NCBI RefSeq assembly: GCF_024436395.1 | Contig: NZ_JAFMZO010000003.1 | Location: 981,388 to 1,026,793 of the forward strand | Origin: Paradesertivirga mongoliensis | GTDB lineage: Bacteria > Bacteroidota > Bacteroidia > Sphingobacteriales > Sphingobacteriaceae | DNA length: 45,406 nt | Reading direction: 5' to 3' | In this document: one piece after another, positions 16,878 to 25,969 of the stretch | Layout of the letters: every line of letters begins with the position of its first letter | Numbering within the stretch: position 1 is the stretch's first letter | Notes under the pieces: generated by a model | What the model saw: only the letters and a program-made list of their open reading frames with translations | The model's database searches: none | What the model was told of the DNA's origin: nothing | Made by a program: the position numbers and the translations under genes

Positions 16878-17306
16878 TTATGGTTTCTTGTCCCTATTTA
16901 GCTCCTTCTGCTCCTTTTCCTTCTTTTCTAATTTTTTGGCTCGTTCGGCTCTATGTGCCTCTGCCTTAGCTTTGCGATCGGCTATTATAGACGCTATCTT
17001 AGCGTGCATGGCTGACAGCTGCTCTTGAGTGAGAGTGGCTTTTATCTTAGCCTGCCGCTCTTCATGAAGCTTTTTCATCAGCTCTTGTTTGGCAGGGCCT
17101 TTTAAATTGGTATCGCGGGCTGTACTCCGTATCTTCTCTACATTATAATCCAGCGCGGCTACTATCTCTTCTGCTTTCTGCTTATCCACTAAAAGGGTTT
17201 TCGATATATTGTTCAACCGCTCTTCTTTGGATGGTTTTTGTGGCTGCTGGGCACTACCGCTCAGACCAAAGCCTGTCATCAGTAGTATCAGATATAGTGG
17301 TTTCAT
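16878..17306 (-). CDS. Small exported Spy/CpxP-like protein, copy B
   Basis: 142 residues. Signal peptide ending GSAQQ, then KPSKEERLNNISKTL, DYNVEKIRSTARDTNLK, LMKKLHEERQAKIKATLTQE (an LTxEQL motif) and a basic coiled-coil tail. It is a close paralogue of the 142-residue protein at 20731-21159: same length, and the blocks IRSTARDT and LHEERQAKIKA are shared. It sits 19 nt after YD-repeat copy B, exactly as the paralogue follows copy A, so the pair duplicated as a unit. Confidence 0.75.
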   Translation of the reverse strand: MKPLYLILLMTGFGLSGSAQQPQKPSKEERLNNISKTLLVDKQKAEEIVAALDYNVEKIRSTARDTNLKGPAKQELMKKLHEERQAKIKATLTQEQLSAMHAKIASIIADRKAKAEAHRAERAKKLEKKEKEQKELNRDKKP

Positions 17307-17325
17307 GTTTGATTTTTTTTAAATG

Positions 17326-20300
17326 CTAAAATATAGATATAGTCGGCTGAGGTTCATAGCCTGCGCCTGGAGTGAGATAATCATAATAAGTGTAAGAATC
17401 ATATAAATACCCCCAATCAGGGTCCCAAGCGTATTCCTCGTAATAGGAGGTTTCAACATTCCCAAAATAGAAACTGTTACTACCAGAAGGAACCTGAATG
17501 CTGGAAGAATAGGTACTCTGACTGGAGCCTCCGTTATAGTTGTATTCTGATGTATTCGAATAATAAACATTCACACTGCTGGCGAGGGTATAGGGTTGGG
17601 TACATGCCGCGTCCGAATAGAACCGAAAATACAGATCGGAAGACCAATAACTATAATAGAGATCTCCATTATAACCATAATCACCGGTTTGACCGTCATA
17701 TTCAGCCCGGGCATAAATCGTTTGGGGACCAGTACCTCCTGTATTGCTCACACCCGGAAGAGAAACAGAATAACAGGTGGTCTGCTGGCCTGCATAGTTA
17801 TAACAGTACTGCTTTACTATACTTCCACTATGGTCTTTGATAGTAGACAGACGCTGAAAGCTGTCATACTCATAGGTTGTGGTCTGACCGCGGGCGTTCG
17901 TCATGCTTGTCATGCCTATTAAGGGCTTGTAAGTATAGGTCGTAGTCTGGGCAGAGGGAAGCCCCGTACGCAAAGCCGATAAAGCATTACGCATATCCTC
18001 ATCACTTGTGTTTAGTGAATTAATGATGGTAGAATTAACCAGGGAGCTGGCTGTTGTATGATCTGCATTCTTCACAACAGCAACCAAAAGCTGCGACTGG
18101 TAACCATAGATGAAGCTCGTTACGCCTCCCCCTTCATCCGTTTGCTGAAGAATATGGCCATTCGCGTCATATTTATCGGCTACCTCCCTAATTTCCAGTG
18201 GATTTCCACCGACAGATTTTTTTATCTGCGTAACCTGGGCTGTTCCTGTGGCGTTCGCAGGATTGAAAAAGTCATACTCAGATTTTACACGGCTGATTTC
18301 TTTATTATTCTGCGTTTCATTGATTACTACCTGCTCAATCGGCTCGCCGACCCTGTTCTGTTCGACGAGTTTATCATATACTGGTCCTGAATAGTTATTC
18401 GCATAAGTCAGATTTTTCCTTATCGCCTCCTGCTTACTGTTCGTTTGAAGGGTACTAGTCACCTGCATTGGGCGATTCGGGTTACTGTAAGTATAGGCCT
18501 CGCTCGTCCATACGGCCAAACCATCGGCCCCTTGCTCTGAAACCAGCTTCTCTCTCAAACGTTTAACTCCCGAATGGTGGTAACGATTAGCGAAATTATA
18601 GAAGCATGAAACATTTCTATGAAAATAATCTGAGGAGTTCCCCCCGATGTCGATATGAAACACACTCTGATTCATCACTACATCATGAACGGTATCTTTT
18701 TCAAAAGATTCATAATCAAACAGTTCGGTCTTATGATAACCCGGACCAGTGGTCACCTTTGATATCAGGTCTCCAAAGTTCCAGGGCCGGTAATGATGGG
18801 CGAAGGTTCGGTATTCTTCATATCCATCTCCGGGAAAACTGTTTGACTGATTGCCTAGTTCCTCATATTCGTATGCCTGATAATCATCAAAATAATAATC
18901 AGTGGATATTTCCCCCTCCGATTCAGTGATATGGTAATACCCAACTGGTGCTCCTTTTGGAAATAGTGTCACAGGAGCAGACCCAGAAATCGTTCTTCTT
19001 CGGGATGATACGGATCCTCCTCCGGAGATACCCACCAATATGCCCGAATGCTCAAGAAAAAGTTGCGGCGTTACATCCAGTTCTATCCATGGTGAACTAT
19101 AGGTGTAGGTCTTGTGTTTTGCTAGATGTCCATCCTTGGCATAGCTTCGAATATCTTTAATCCTCAATCCGCCATAGGTTTTTCCGTTTCCCGCATTGCC
19201 TTCGTAATCAAAATCGGTAAATCCACCCGTAGGATAAGTAATGCGTTGAAGCATATACGTCTGAGCCGACCAGGCATTAACCTGTCTGTAATTCAAATCA
19301 GGGTGGAAATAAATGGGACTAAAACTGCCATCTAAATTTATCGTCCAGAGCTGCGTAAGGTTTGGTATGGGTACGGTATAGTCACCCGTCCAACTCCGGC
19401 CATTATAAAACCCCCAAAGGTCTTTACCCCATGTCACCGCTTGCCCCGCGTTATGGTAAGTGAAACTATAGCGTTCCTGTTCAATAGAGTTAGCATCTTT
19501 AAAGACCACCGCATCTAACCTACGGAAAGGTCGGCCACTGTCTTCTGTAGTAGAAAAGTTCCCTCCAAGGAGTTCCACCTTACGTAACAATTGGTTTTTG
19601 TTATCATATATCTCGATTCGTTCAAGATATTTGAAGCTGTTGAGAAAAAACAGCAAATAGCCAGATGAAAAACTAATTCGCTGTGGAAAAACAGTATAAT
19701 GTCTATTATACCTATTGGTTAGTGGAAATCTCTCTCCTGTGTGGGAGTGCGGTAAGATACCCGACATTAGGAAATGTGGGGCACCATATGGATCATACTC
19801 GTCGTTATAAAAATCATCCATCACCCATTTTCTAGACTCTTGAAAGGGGTACAACCAACCATTCTGATAGGTATACGATATTGCTCTACCCGGCTGTCGC
19901 GAAGATAAAATTTGAGTCAGATGCCACGTGGAAGCTGCGGAATACTGCCAACCGAGGGGGCCAGCGGTAAAATCTTGCATTTCTGTAGCAGCATTGCCCC
20001 CAAAAAAGTATTCGACTCCATTCTCATCCACCATGTGTCCAATCGATTTTATCCACACATCATCTTCCTTCAGTTTAAAAGGGTCATATGGCTGCAATCC
20101 ATCAGGATCTTGCAAAAAATGGGCATAAGGTATAAATTTCCCTGATTTTCCGAGGAAATTGTAACTATAAACATCCAGTTCGTGGTCGCTATAATAATTG
20201 TTGTAGTCATCGTACATATCTTGGTACCGATATTTATAGTTTCGATAGTCGTTAGGATGATAATCTTTACTCCAGTCTGGTATAACAAAATTGCCAAAAT

Positions 20301-20700
20301 GTTCATCTGCCACGCCATTAATGGTTCTGGAAACCATTCCCCCTGTGTGGAGCGTCCACCCCGGACCAACATTACCTTGCCGCTCGTCCAGATTCAATCC
20401 ACTGGCGTGGAAGCTAAGATAAATTGGTACGGTAATATCTCCTTCCTGTATAGTATAGATAGGCACTTTGATATCGGGTATGCCAGTGTAATAACTCACC
20501 GGGTAATCACCATATTTCTGAAACATCATGGTACTTGGAGATGGCGGGGCTTGATCGGGCAGATTTTGGCCATATAGCAATGCAAATTGAAAAAGCAGGA
20601 ATACTACACCCAACATTTCTTTAAGTTTAAAAGGCACTCTTTTAGATCTAAATTTCATGAAGTGATAAGTTAGCAGCAGGACGCCTATTAGTTTTTTCAT
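17326..20700 (-). CDS. YD-repeat (RHS-like) exported protein, copy B
   Basis: 1124 residues. Blocks shared with copies A and 1: QKYGDYPVSYYTGIPDIKVP, SFHASGLNLDERQG, GPGWTLHTGG, GYLLFFLNSFKYLERIEIYD. YD-type repeats follow near 900-980 (YKPLIGMTSMTNARGQTTTY, YEYDSFQRLSTI). The C-terminal ~140 residues are Tyr/Ser rich (FRFYSDAACTQPYTLASS, FYFGNVETSYYEEYAWD) with no RHS toxin tip. Two starts are possible: 20700 (MKKLIGVLLLTYHFMK) or 20658 (MKFRSKRV), the latter giving a signal peptide like the paralogues. The first 10 codons and the leader resemble those of the RHS toxin gene, suggesting a hybrid junction. Confidence 0.82.
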   Translation of the reverse strand: MKKLIGVLLLTYHFMKFRSKRVPFKLKEMLGVVFLLFQFALLYGQNLPDQAPPSPSTMMFQKYGDYPVSYYTGIPDIKVPIYTIQEGDITVPIYLSFHASGLNLDERQGNVGPGWTLHTGGMVSRTINGVADEHFGNFVIPDWSKDYHPNDYRNYKYRYQDMYDDYNNYYSDHELDVYSYNFLGKSGKFIPYAHFLQDPDGLQPYDPFKLKEDDVWIKSIGHMVDENGVEYFFGGNAATEMQDFTAGPLGWQYSAASTWHLTQILSSRQPGRAISYTYQNGWLYPFQESRKWVMDDFYNDEYDPYGAPHFLMSGILPHSHTGERFPLTNRYNRHYTVFPQRISFSSGYLLFFLNSFKYLERIEIYDNKNQLLRKVELLGGNFSTTEDSGRPFRRLDAVVFKDANSIEQERYSFTYHNAGQAVTWGKDLWGFYNGRSWTGDYTVPIPNLTQLWTINLDGSFSPIYFHPDLNYRQVNAWSAQTYMLQRITYPTGGFTDFDYEGNAGNGKTYGGLRIKDIRSYAKDGHLAKHKTYTYSSPWIELDVTPQLFLEHSGILVGISGGGSVSSRRRTISGSAPVTLFPKGAPVGYYHITESEGEISTDYYFDDYQAYEYEELGNQSNSFPGDGYEEYRTFAHHYRPWNFGDLISKVTTGPGYHKTELFDYESFEKDTVHDVVMNQSVFHIDIGGNSSDYFHRNVSCFYNFANRYHHSGVKRLREKLVSEQGADGLAVWTSEAYTYSNPNRPMQVTSTLQTNSKQEAIRKNLTYANNYSGPVYDKLVEQNRVGEPIEQVVINETQNNKEISRVKSEYDFFNPANATGTAQVTQIKKSVGGNPLEIREVADKYDANGHILQQTDEGGGVTSFIYGYQSQLLVAVVKNADHTTASSLVNSTIINSLNTSDEDMRNALSALRTGLPSAQTTTYTYKPLIGMTSMTNARGQTTTYEYDSFQRLSTIKDHSGSIVKQYCYNYAGQQTTCYSVSLPGVSNTGGTGPQTIYARAEYDGQTGDYGYNGDLYYSYWSSDLYFRFYSDAACTQPYTLASSVNVYYSNTSEYNYNGGSSQSTYSSSIQVPSGSNSFYFGNVETSYYEEYAWDPDWGYLYDSYTYYDYLTPGAGYEPQPTISIF

Positions 20701-20730
20701 CGTGACAGGTTTATCGTGTAAATAACTGTA

Positions 20731-21159
20731 TTATGGTTTCTTGTCCTCTTTTGTCTCCTCCCGCCTTGCTCTCTCCTCTTGTATTTTTTGCTGCTGTGCC
20801 TGCCTCCGCTGCTCCATCTTTGCTCTCTGGGTCTGTTGATGCTCGGCTATCTTGGCCTGCATCATCGCCAGCTGTTCTGGTGTAAGGATGGCCTTAATTT
20901 TAGCCTGCCGCTCCTCATGCAACTGCTTCATCAGCGCCTGTCTGGCCTGGGGCTTCAGGCTGGTATCTCTGGCAGTACTTCTGATCTTCTCGATGTTATA
21001 ATCCAGCGCTCCTGCTATTTCTTCTGCTCGTTTCTTATCTACCGACAACGTTTTAGACAGGTTGCTTATGCGCTCTTCTTTGGAAGGCTGTGCGAGTTGT
21101 TGGGCCTGGCTGCTTAGTGCAAAGGCTATCATCAGTAGTATCATATATAGTCTTTTCAT
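20731..21159 (-). CDS. Small exported Spy/CpxP-like protein, copy A
   Basis: 142 residues. Signal peptide (MILLMIAFALSSQAQQ), then PSKEERISNLSKTLSVDKK, DYNIEKIRSTARDT, LMKQLHEERQAKIKAILTPE (LTPEQL motif) and a Q/R/E coiled-coil tail. Paralogue of the gene at 16878-17306; the first two thirds are well conserved and the tails differ. It lies 19 nt after copy A and 30 nt before copy B, so it is within one operon. Probable periplasmic helper; function not demonstrated. Confidence 0.75.
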   Translation of the reverse strand: MKRLYMILLMIAFALSSQAQQLAQPSKEERISNLSKTLSVDKKRAEEIAGALDYNIEKIRSTARDTSLKPQARQALMKQLHEERQAKIKAILTPEQLAMMQAKIAEHQQTQRAKMEQRRQAQQQKIQEERARREETKEDKKP

Positions 21160-21178
21160 ATCTTCCTTTTTTTAATTC

Positions 21179-24100
21179 TCAATAATGATTGATAGTCGAT
21201 TCAGATTGATAGCCTGTATTTGAAGTGATATATACATAATAAGTGTATTGATCATATAGATATCCCCAATCATCATCCCAGGCGTATTCCTCGTAATAAG
21301 AGGTTTCCACATTCCCGAAATAGAAGCTGTTAGTACCCGAGGGAACCTGAATGCTGGAAGAAAACGTGCTCGGACTGGACCCGCCGTTGTAGTAGTATCC
21401 CATTTCATTTGTGTAATGAACATCCAGATTGCTGGTGAGCGTATAGGGCTGGGTGCAAGCCGCATCCGAATAAAACCGAAAATACAAGTCTGCCCACCAG
21501 TAACTATGGTAGAACTCTCCAATATAACCATAATCACCAGTCCTGTCCTGATACTCAGCCCGGGCATAAATAGTTTGCGTACCTCCGCCACCAGTGTTAA
21601 TCACCAGAGGAATGCCAATAGAGTAGCACGTAGTTTGCTGGCCAGCATAGTTATAACAGTACTCTTTCAGTATATTCCCGTTATGGTCTTTTATCCTGGC
21701 TAGCCGCTGGAAATTATCGTATTCATAATAGCTCGTTTGCCCACGAGGGTCGGTTTCACTGCTCATCCCTAATCCTATTTTATAGGTATAGGTACTTATT
21801 TGGGCCGAAGGAAGGCCCCCGCGTAAAGAAGACAGGTGGCTGCGGATTGCTGATTCTGTATTACTACCGTCATCCAGGAAGGCCTGGTTCACTAACGATA
21901 TAGCCGTATTATAATCGGCTCCAACAATTTTAGCGACCGGATAAAGTTGGCCGTACCCATAGATATAGCTGGTTTTTAATCCACCCTTCTCTGTTTGTTC
22001 TAATATATGACCACGACTGTCATAACGATCTGCTGTCACTTCTGTTTCAGGCGTTGATCCGCCCACCGATGCACGAATTGCACTCAACTGAGCCTGGATG
22101 GGGGTATTTATGAGAGCATAATCACGGTTAATCTTCTTTATTTCCTTACTAAGCGTTTGGTTAGTGGAAGTTTCTTCAACAGGCGTAGAAATGCGGTTCT
22201 GGAGAGTAAGTTCCTGGTAAGCCGGGTCAGAAGGATAATCGTACGGGTACTTATAAGTAGTCCGTATCAGCCGTCCCTTGCTATCGGTGGTAGTCATTGC
22301 TGTTTTCTGAAGAGGATAAGCAGTGCTTCCATACTCGTATTCTTCAGTTGTAGTAAGCTCCCTGCCATTTGACCACTTTTCTGTGATTGAAGTTCCGATC
22401 TGGCGCTTTAGCCCTGAATGATGGTAGCGATTAGCGAAGGCGTAAAGGCCATAGCGACTGTGAATATCCTCTTCTAGAAATCGTTGATTTGCAGTAAGGC
22501 CATGAAAATTCGGAGTCCAGTAGGGAAAAATGCGCTGATTCATCACTAAGTCACGAATTGTATGCAACAGCGAGTCCTGATAGTTATAAAACTCTCGCCG
22601 TTCGTAGCCGGGAGAAAGAGTATGTTTTGCGATGAGCGTTCCGTAAGTCCATGGCTTATAATTGTTTTGAAACAATTTAAATTGCGGGTTCGACTCGCCC
22701 GGAATCGAGGAGTGGGATGGGTTATCTAACCGTTCATAAGTGTAGGCGTCACCGGTGTCGTATTGAAATATAGTTGTTTTATCACCATCGTATTCTGTCA
22801 CGGAGCTATATGCAACAGAAGACCCTTTCGGCGATAGGTTTATTGGCGAAAACGCTGAGATGGCTGTACGCCGGCCAGGGACTTCTCCGACGATTACTTC
22901 GCTATGCTGCACGTAGAGTTCTGCGGTTGGATAATATTCGCATGCCCCTGGGCCATAAACATAGTTTTTTTGAGAAGCAACTTCATTTTGAGCGGTGTAG
23001 CTGACGATATTTTTAATCCGAACGCCGCCCGCGGGACGGCCTGCTGCATCCTCGTGCCCTTCGTAGATAAATTCGGTATAGCCCTTAGTGGGGTAAGTTA
23101 TTCTTTGGAGCATCATCGACACGGCCTGGGAGGCGTCCGCCTGCCTGTCTGCCGTCCCACCCGCAGTATAAATCATTTGATACGGATGTGATAAATTTAC
23201 ATCCAGGTACGAGGTAAAAAAATTGGGTATCCCAATTAGATTGCCATTCCCGTCTCTGGTACGACCATTGTAAAAGCCCCAGTGATCTTTGCTAAGGGAG
23301 AAATTGGTTTGGGCGTTGTAATATGTGAAGCTGTATCGTTCCTGCTCAATATTATTGGCGTCTTTAAACACTATATGGTTCAATATCCGCGAACTGAAGT
23401 AATGAGGAATGGGGGTGGGCTCTGTCGCCTGCAATTCAACTTTCCTGAGCAACTCGTTCTTATTATTATAGATTTCTATCCGATCGAGGTATTTTGCGCT
23501 GTTCAAAAAAAATAGCAGATATCCTCCCGAAAAGGTTATTTTTTGAGGAACTCGGGTGCTGAACGTTCTTCCGAACGAGGTACCAATGTAAGAATTAGCC
23601 TTGGGGCGAGAGTGTGGTAAGATCTCTGAGACATCCCAGCCATCCGGACTTCCAATCCAGCTATCAAAGTAATAAAAATCATCAAGCGTATATTGCCAAG
23701 ACAGCTCTCCAACCATGTATTGAGGACCATCTTGATACTGATAATCGACTGTCCTTCCCGGATGACGTGAGGATCTGATGTTTTTTAAATGCCAGGTAGA
23801 TACTGTATTAAAATCCCATTCCAGTCTGGAATGATAGTATGTTGTATACTCTTCATATCCAGTACCACCAAAAACATACATGAGTCCGTTCTCGTCTGTG
23901 CCAGTGTTGACATTAAAATTGTCTTTCTGCAAAACAAACAATCCATTCAGGTTCGGGTCGTAGGCCGAGGGAATATACTTTCCAGACCGCCCTAATACAT
24001 TATAACTGTGAATGTCGAATTCGTGATCGTTCAGTGTATTGTGATATGTATCCTTCATTTCCAGATACCTGGTGTCGTAATTGTAGGTGAAGTCCGCCGG

Positions 24101-24541
24101 AACATGAAATCCATAACCATACTCACTATATTCATCTGGCAGACCGTTAATAGCCCGCGAAACCAGTCCTCCGGTATGCAGGGTCCATCCTGGGCCAATA
24201 AGTCCCCGATTGTCATCCAGATTCAATCCGGAAGCATGAAAACTTAAATAAATTGGAACGTTAATATCTCCTTCCTGTATTGTATAAATCGGCACCTTAA
24301 TGTCCGGAACTCCGGTAAAATGACTCACGGGAAAATCTCCATACTTTTGCATTTGCATTGTTAAGGGAGAAGGAGGAATCTGACTTGGAAGCCTGTCTTG
24401 AGAAGTAGCGTGCAGGCTAAACAGCAAAAAGGACAATTGCAAGACCACTTTCTTGATTCGCTCTGTTACTCTCTTAATTGAGCGACCCGCTGGCGCTAAA
24501 CGATTAATTTGGATAGGGAACATAAAAATTGAAAAAATCAT
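21179..24541 (-). CDS. YD-repeat (RHS-like) exported protein, copy A
   Basis: 1120 residues. An N-terminal extension precedes the hydrophobic export segment (VVLQLSFLLFSLHATSQD). Conserved blocks: YGDFPVSHFTGVPDIKVPIY, LSFHASGLNLDDNRG, GPGWTLHTGG, GGYLLFFLNSAKYLDRIEIY. YD-type sequences lie near 840-950 (YDSRGHILEQTEKGG, YEYDNFQRLARIKDHNGN). The Tyr-rich C-terminus ends SNTGYQSESTINHY and has no toxin tip. It closely matches copy 1, and the two are identical over ~550 bp. First gene of the YD/Spy operon, with no gene upstream on the same strand for ~750 nt. Confidence 0.85.
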   Translation of the reverse strand: MIFSIFMFPIQINRLAPAGRSIKRVTERIKKVVLQLSFLLFSLHATSQDRLPSQIPPSPLTMQMQKYGDFPVSHFTGVPDIKVPIYTIQEGDINVPIYLSFHASGLNLDDNRGLIGPGWTLHTGGLVSRAINGLPDEYSEYGYGFHVPADFTYNYDTRYLEMKDTYHNTLNDHEFDIHSYNVLGRSGKYIPSAYDPNLNGLFVLQKDNFNVNTGTDENGLMYVFGGTGYEEYTTYYHSRLEWDFNTVSTWHLKNIRSSRHPGRTVDYQYQDGPQYMVGELSWQYTLDDFYYFDSWIGSPDGWDVSEILPHSRPKANSYIGTSFGRTFSTRVPQKITFSGGYLLFFLNSAKYLDRIEIYNNKNELLRKVELQATEPTPIPHYFSSRILNHIVFKDANNIEQERYSFTYYNAQTNFSLSKDHWGFYNGRTRDGNGNLIGIPNFFTSYLDVNLSHPYQMIYTAGGTADRQADASQAVSMMLQRITYPTKGYTEFIYEGHEDAAGRPAGGVRIKNIVSYTAQNEVASQKNYVYGPGACEYYPTAELYVQHSEVIVGEVPGRRTAISAFSPINLSPKGSSVAYSSVTEYDGDKTTIFQYDTGDAYTYERLDNPSHSSIPGESNPQFKLFQNNYKPWTYGTLIAKHTLSPGYERREFYNYQDSLLHTIRDLVMNQRIFPYWTPNFHGLTANQRFLEEDIHSRYGLYAFANRYHHSGLKRQIGTSITEKWSNGRELTTTEEYEYGSTAYPLQKTAMTTTDSKGRLIRTTYKYPYDYPSDPAYQELTLQNRISTPVEETSTNQTLSKEIKKINRDYALINTPIQAQLSAIRASVGGSTPETEVTADRYDSRGHILEQTEKGGLKTSYIYGYGQLYPVAKIVGADYNTAISLVNQAFLDDGSNTESAIRSHLSSLRGGLPSAQISTYTYKIGLGMSSETDPRGQTSYYEYDNFQRLARIKDHNGNILKEYCYNYAGQQTTCYSIGIPLVINTGGGGTQTIYARAEYQDRTGDYGYIGEFYHSYWWADLYFRFYSDAACTQPYTLTSNLDVHYTNEMGYYYNGGSSPSTFSSSIQVPSGTNSFYFGNVETSYYEEYAWDDDWGYLYDQYTYYVYITSNTGYQSESTINHY
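21784..22333. repeat. Identical ~550-bp segment, copy A (pairs with 1-550)
   Basis: Matches bases 1-550 of the window without a visible difference. The flanks diverge quickly on the 22334 side. On the 21783 side the comparison is cut by the window edge. It lies inside the YD-repeat coding part. Confidence 0.9.
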
Positions 24542-24707
24542 TAGAAATACAGATAGGTTTTAGTTCGGCCGCAAATAGTAAGTAGCGTTGATATTTAAGG
24601 GGTGTTGACATTCTAAAAAATGGTTCTTTGTTTTAGCGTTGAAAAACAATAATATTCGGCGCAGGTAATACTATTGGGCTCAACAATCATCAAACATAAA
24701 GAGTCAG

Positions 24708-24726
24708 ACTGCAGTTAAACTGCAGT
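24708..24726. promoter_or_regulatory. Conserved palindrome upstream of YD-repeat copy A
   Basis: ACTGCAG-TTAAA-CTGCAGT is a perfect 7-bp inverted repeat, ~170 nt before the ATG at 24541, matching the palindrome at 2918-2938 before copy 1. Preservation of both arms while the loop changed (CCAAA to TTAAA) suggests selection on the symmetry. Confidence 0.5.
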
Positions 24727-24823
24727 GGTGTAAAATAATATTGGGGTCTTTTTATTGATGCACTTTATATCTAAGTGTATTAGAAAACGGATATAAATCT
24801 TATTGTAGAGTCTAAGAACCAGA

Positions 24824-24928
24824 CAGATGAAACTTTTCTAAACCAAGCTTAGTCCTGCTCGTTACAACAAAGCCGATCAACAGGCACAAGCCAGGCCATA
24901 CAAGAAAAATTGGTCAATCATCCAGAAG
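24824..24928 (-). pseudogene. Decayed internal fragment of gspF
   Basis: About 105 bases align to 3677-3787 inside gspF. Shared runs include CAGATGAAA, TCTAAACCAA, TTAGTCCTGCTC-like sequence, CCGATCA, GCACAAGCCAG and AAGAAAAATTGGTCAA. Several indels (one base near CCAAG, four near CCAGCC) destroy the frame. It lies upstream of copy A in the same orientation that intact gspF has to copy 1, showing that the gspF-YD region was duplicated and then eroded. Confidence 0.75.
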
Positions 24929-25259
24929 TGCTGTTTGTTCAAATTATGCAATGGCATTTAGTTACCGAAGGACATCCATCAGATATGGAGCCCAGTCTTC
25001 TCTTCGACAAGTTGGAATGAATTTGTATTGGCTACTTTTTTTTAGCGAAGAATTGCTTTGTCAGGGAATTAGATGGCCTGATACTTTGTTCAGTGTACAG
25101 TTGGATGTCCTTGCCATATGTACCAGAAAAGCCAGATGAAAGACTTGATGAAAATAACGAGTTTTAGGACATTTAATACCTGTCAGTTATTTAGGAATGA
25201 AGAGACAGTGGAATCTGACAGGCCACCAGCAAATCGCCTGTCAGATGTTTTTACACAAA
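24929..25259. other. Gap with one stem-loop
   Basis: No gene that I can support; a 62-codon plus frame starting at 24951 has no protein-like features. The only structure is an 11-bp perfect stem at 25213-25246 (ATCTGACAGGC, 12-nt loop, GCCTGTCAGAT) followed by GTTTTTA, which could terminate plus-strand transcription. Confidence 0.45.
25213..25251 (+). terminator. Stem-loop with short T-run
   Basis: Perfect 11-bp arms at 25213-25223 and 25236-25246 with a GTTTTTA tail. No obvious gene precedes it on the plus strand, so it may be a relic or act for an unseen transcript. Confidence 0.4.
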
Positions 25260-25282
25260 TAAAAAGCTGCGTAATAGCAGCT
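25260..25282 (-). terminator. Rho-independent terminator of the H1-like gene
   Basis: On the minus strand AGCTGC-TATTAC-GCAGCT is followed by TTTTTATTTG, a 6-bp perfect stem with a T-tract, 6 nt after the stop of the H1-like gene. Confidence 0.7.
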
Positions 25283-25288
25283 CTTTAT

Positions 25289-25468
25289 TTATTTGGCTTT
25301 GTCCTTAAGCTCTGTCACTTCTTTTCTCATATCTGAAGCTAGCGTCTTAATATCTTGCAATCCTTTGCGAACTCGTGTACCAGCAGCGCTGACACCTTTG
25401 TTGTAAAATTTGTCCGCATCTTCTTCAATTGATTTTAGCAGATCCTTTAATTGATTGTAGTTTTTCAT
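25289..25468 (-). CDS. Histone H1-like (Hc1-type) small basic protein
   Basis: 59 residues: MKNYNQLKDLLKSIEEDADK, FYNKGVSAAGTRVRKGLQDI, then KTLASDMRKEVTELKDKAK. The opening K-x-Y-x-x-L and the FYNKG-x-x-AAGTRVRKG-x-QD block match the H1-like proteins widespread in Bacteroidota, thought to be nucleoid-associated. Single-gene unit with its own terminator. Intergenic sequence lies on both sides. Confidence 0.85.
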   Translation of the reverse strand: MKNYNQLKDLLKSIEEDADKFYNKGVSAAGTRVRKGLQDIKTLASDMRKEVTELKDKAK

Positions 25469-25969
25469 CTTTTATTGTTTCAAACTAAGGTGCGAAAGTA
25501 AACCCACAATTTCAAGCGTTGATTTTTTAAGTACTTAGCATTTACACACCGTACCTCTTCAAAAATAATTACAGGGTTTTCAGTGGTAAACTTTCTGCGT
25601 GTATCATCTTCAATGGTCAATACAACCCTAAAAAGATTAGTGCCTAATTGTTTAGCGTCGGTGTTCTGGCCTACTTAAATCCACTAAGAATGTATTAGTT
25701 TCTAACCTATCGCCTCCATTTTTTTAAATAAGGCCCTTGTACGAAATCCTCAGCCACTAAAAACGCGAACAAATGCCGATTAACTAAATCAGTGTCAATC
25801 TGACAATTAAAACCATTTGCAATAACAAAACCTTTTTATATTTTCGCCTCGCCTAAAAACATTAATCTATCATTAAATTATGTAACAACATCACTAAACC
25901 CTAACATCTTCGAACCTTAACACAATTGTAAAACCCAGAGCACGCGCTGCTCGACATTAACTTAAAACA
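25469..25969. other. Intergenic region between H1-like gene and mobile-type module
   Basis: No gene supported. A minus frame between about 25480 and 25674 is open for ~64 codons (IEDDTRRKFTTENPVIIFEE is the most protein-like piece) but has no ATG and no recognisable family. The stretch 25830-25870 (CTTTTTATATTTTCGCC) may hold the promoter of the plus-strand module that follows. Confidence 0.3.

Noticed and set aside
24951..25139. 62-codon plus-strand frame
   Set aside because: No promoter, no protein-like composition, follows a decayed gspF scrap; likely random.
25480..25674. Open minus frame of ~64 codons upstream of the H1-like gene
   Set aside because: No ATG, no family resemblance, bordered by a stop on its upstream side; listed only as gap content.
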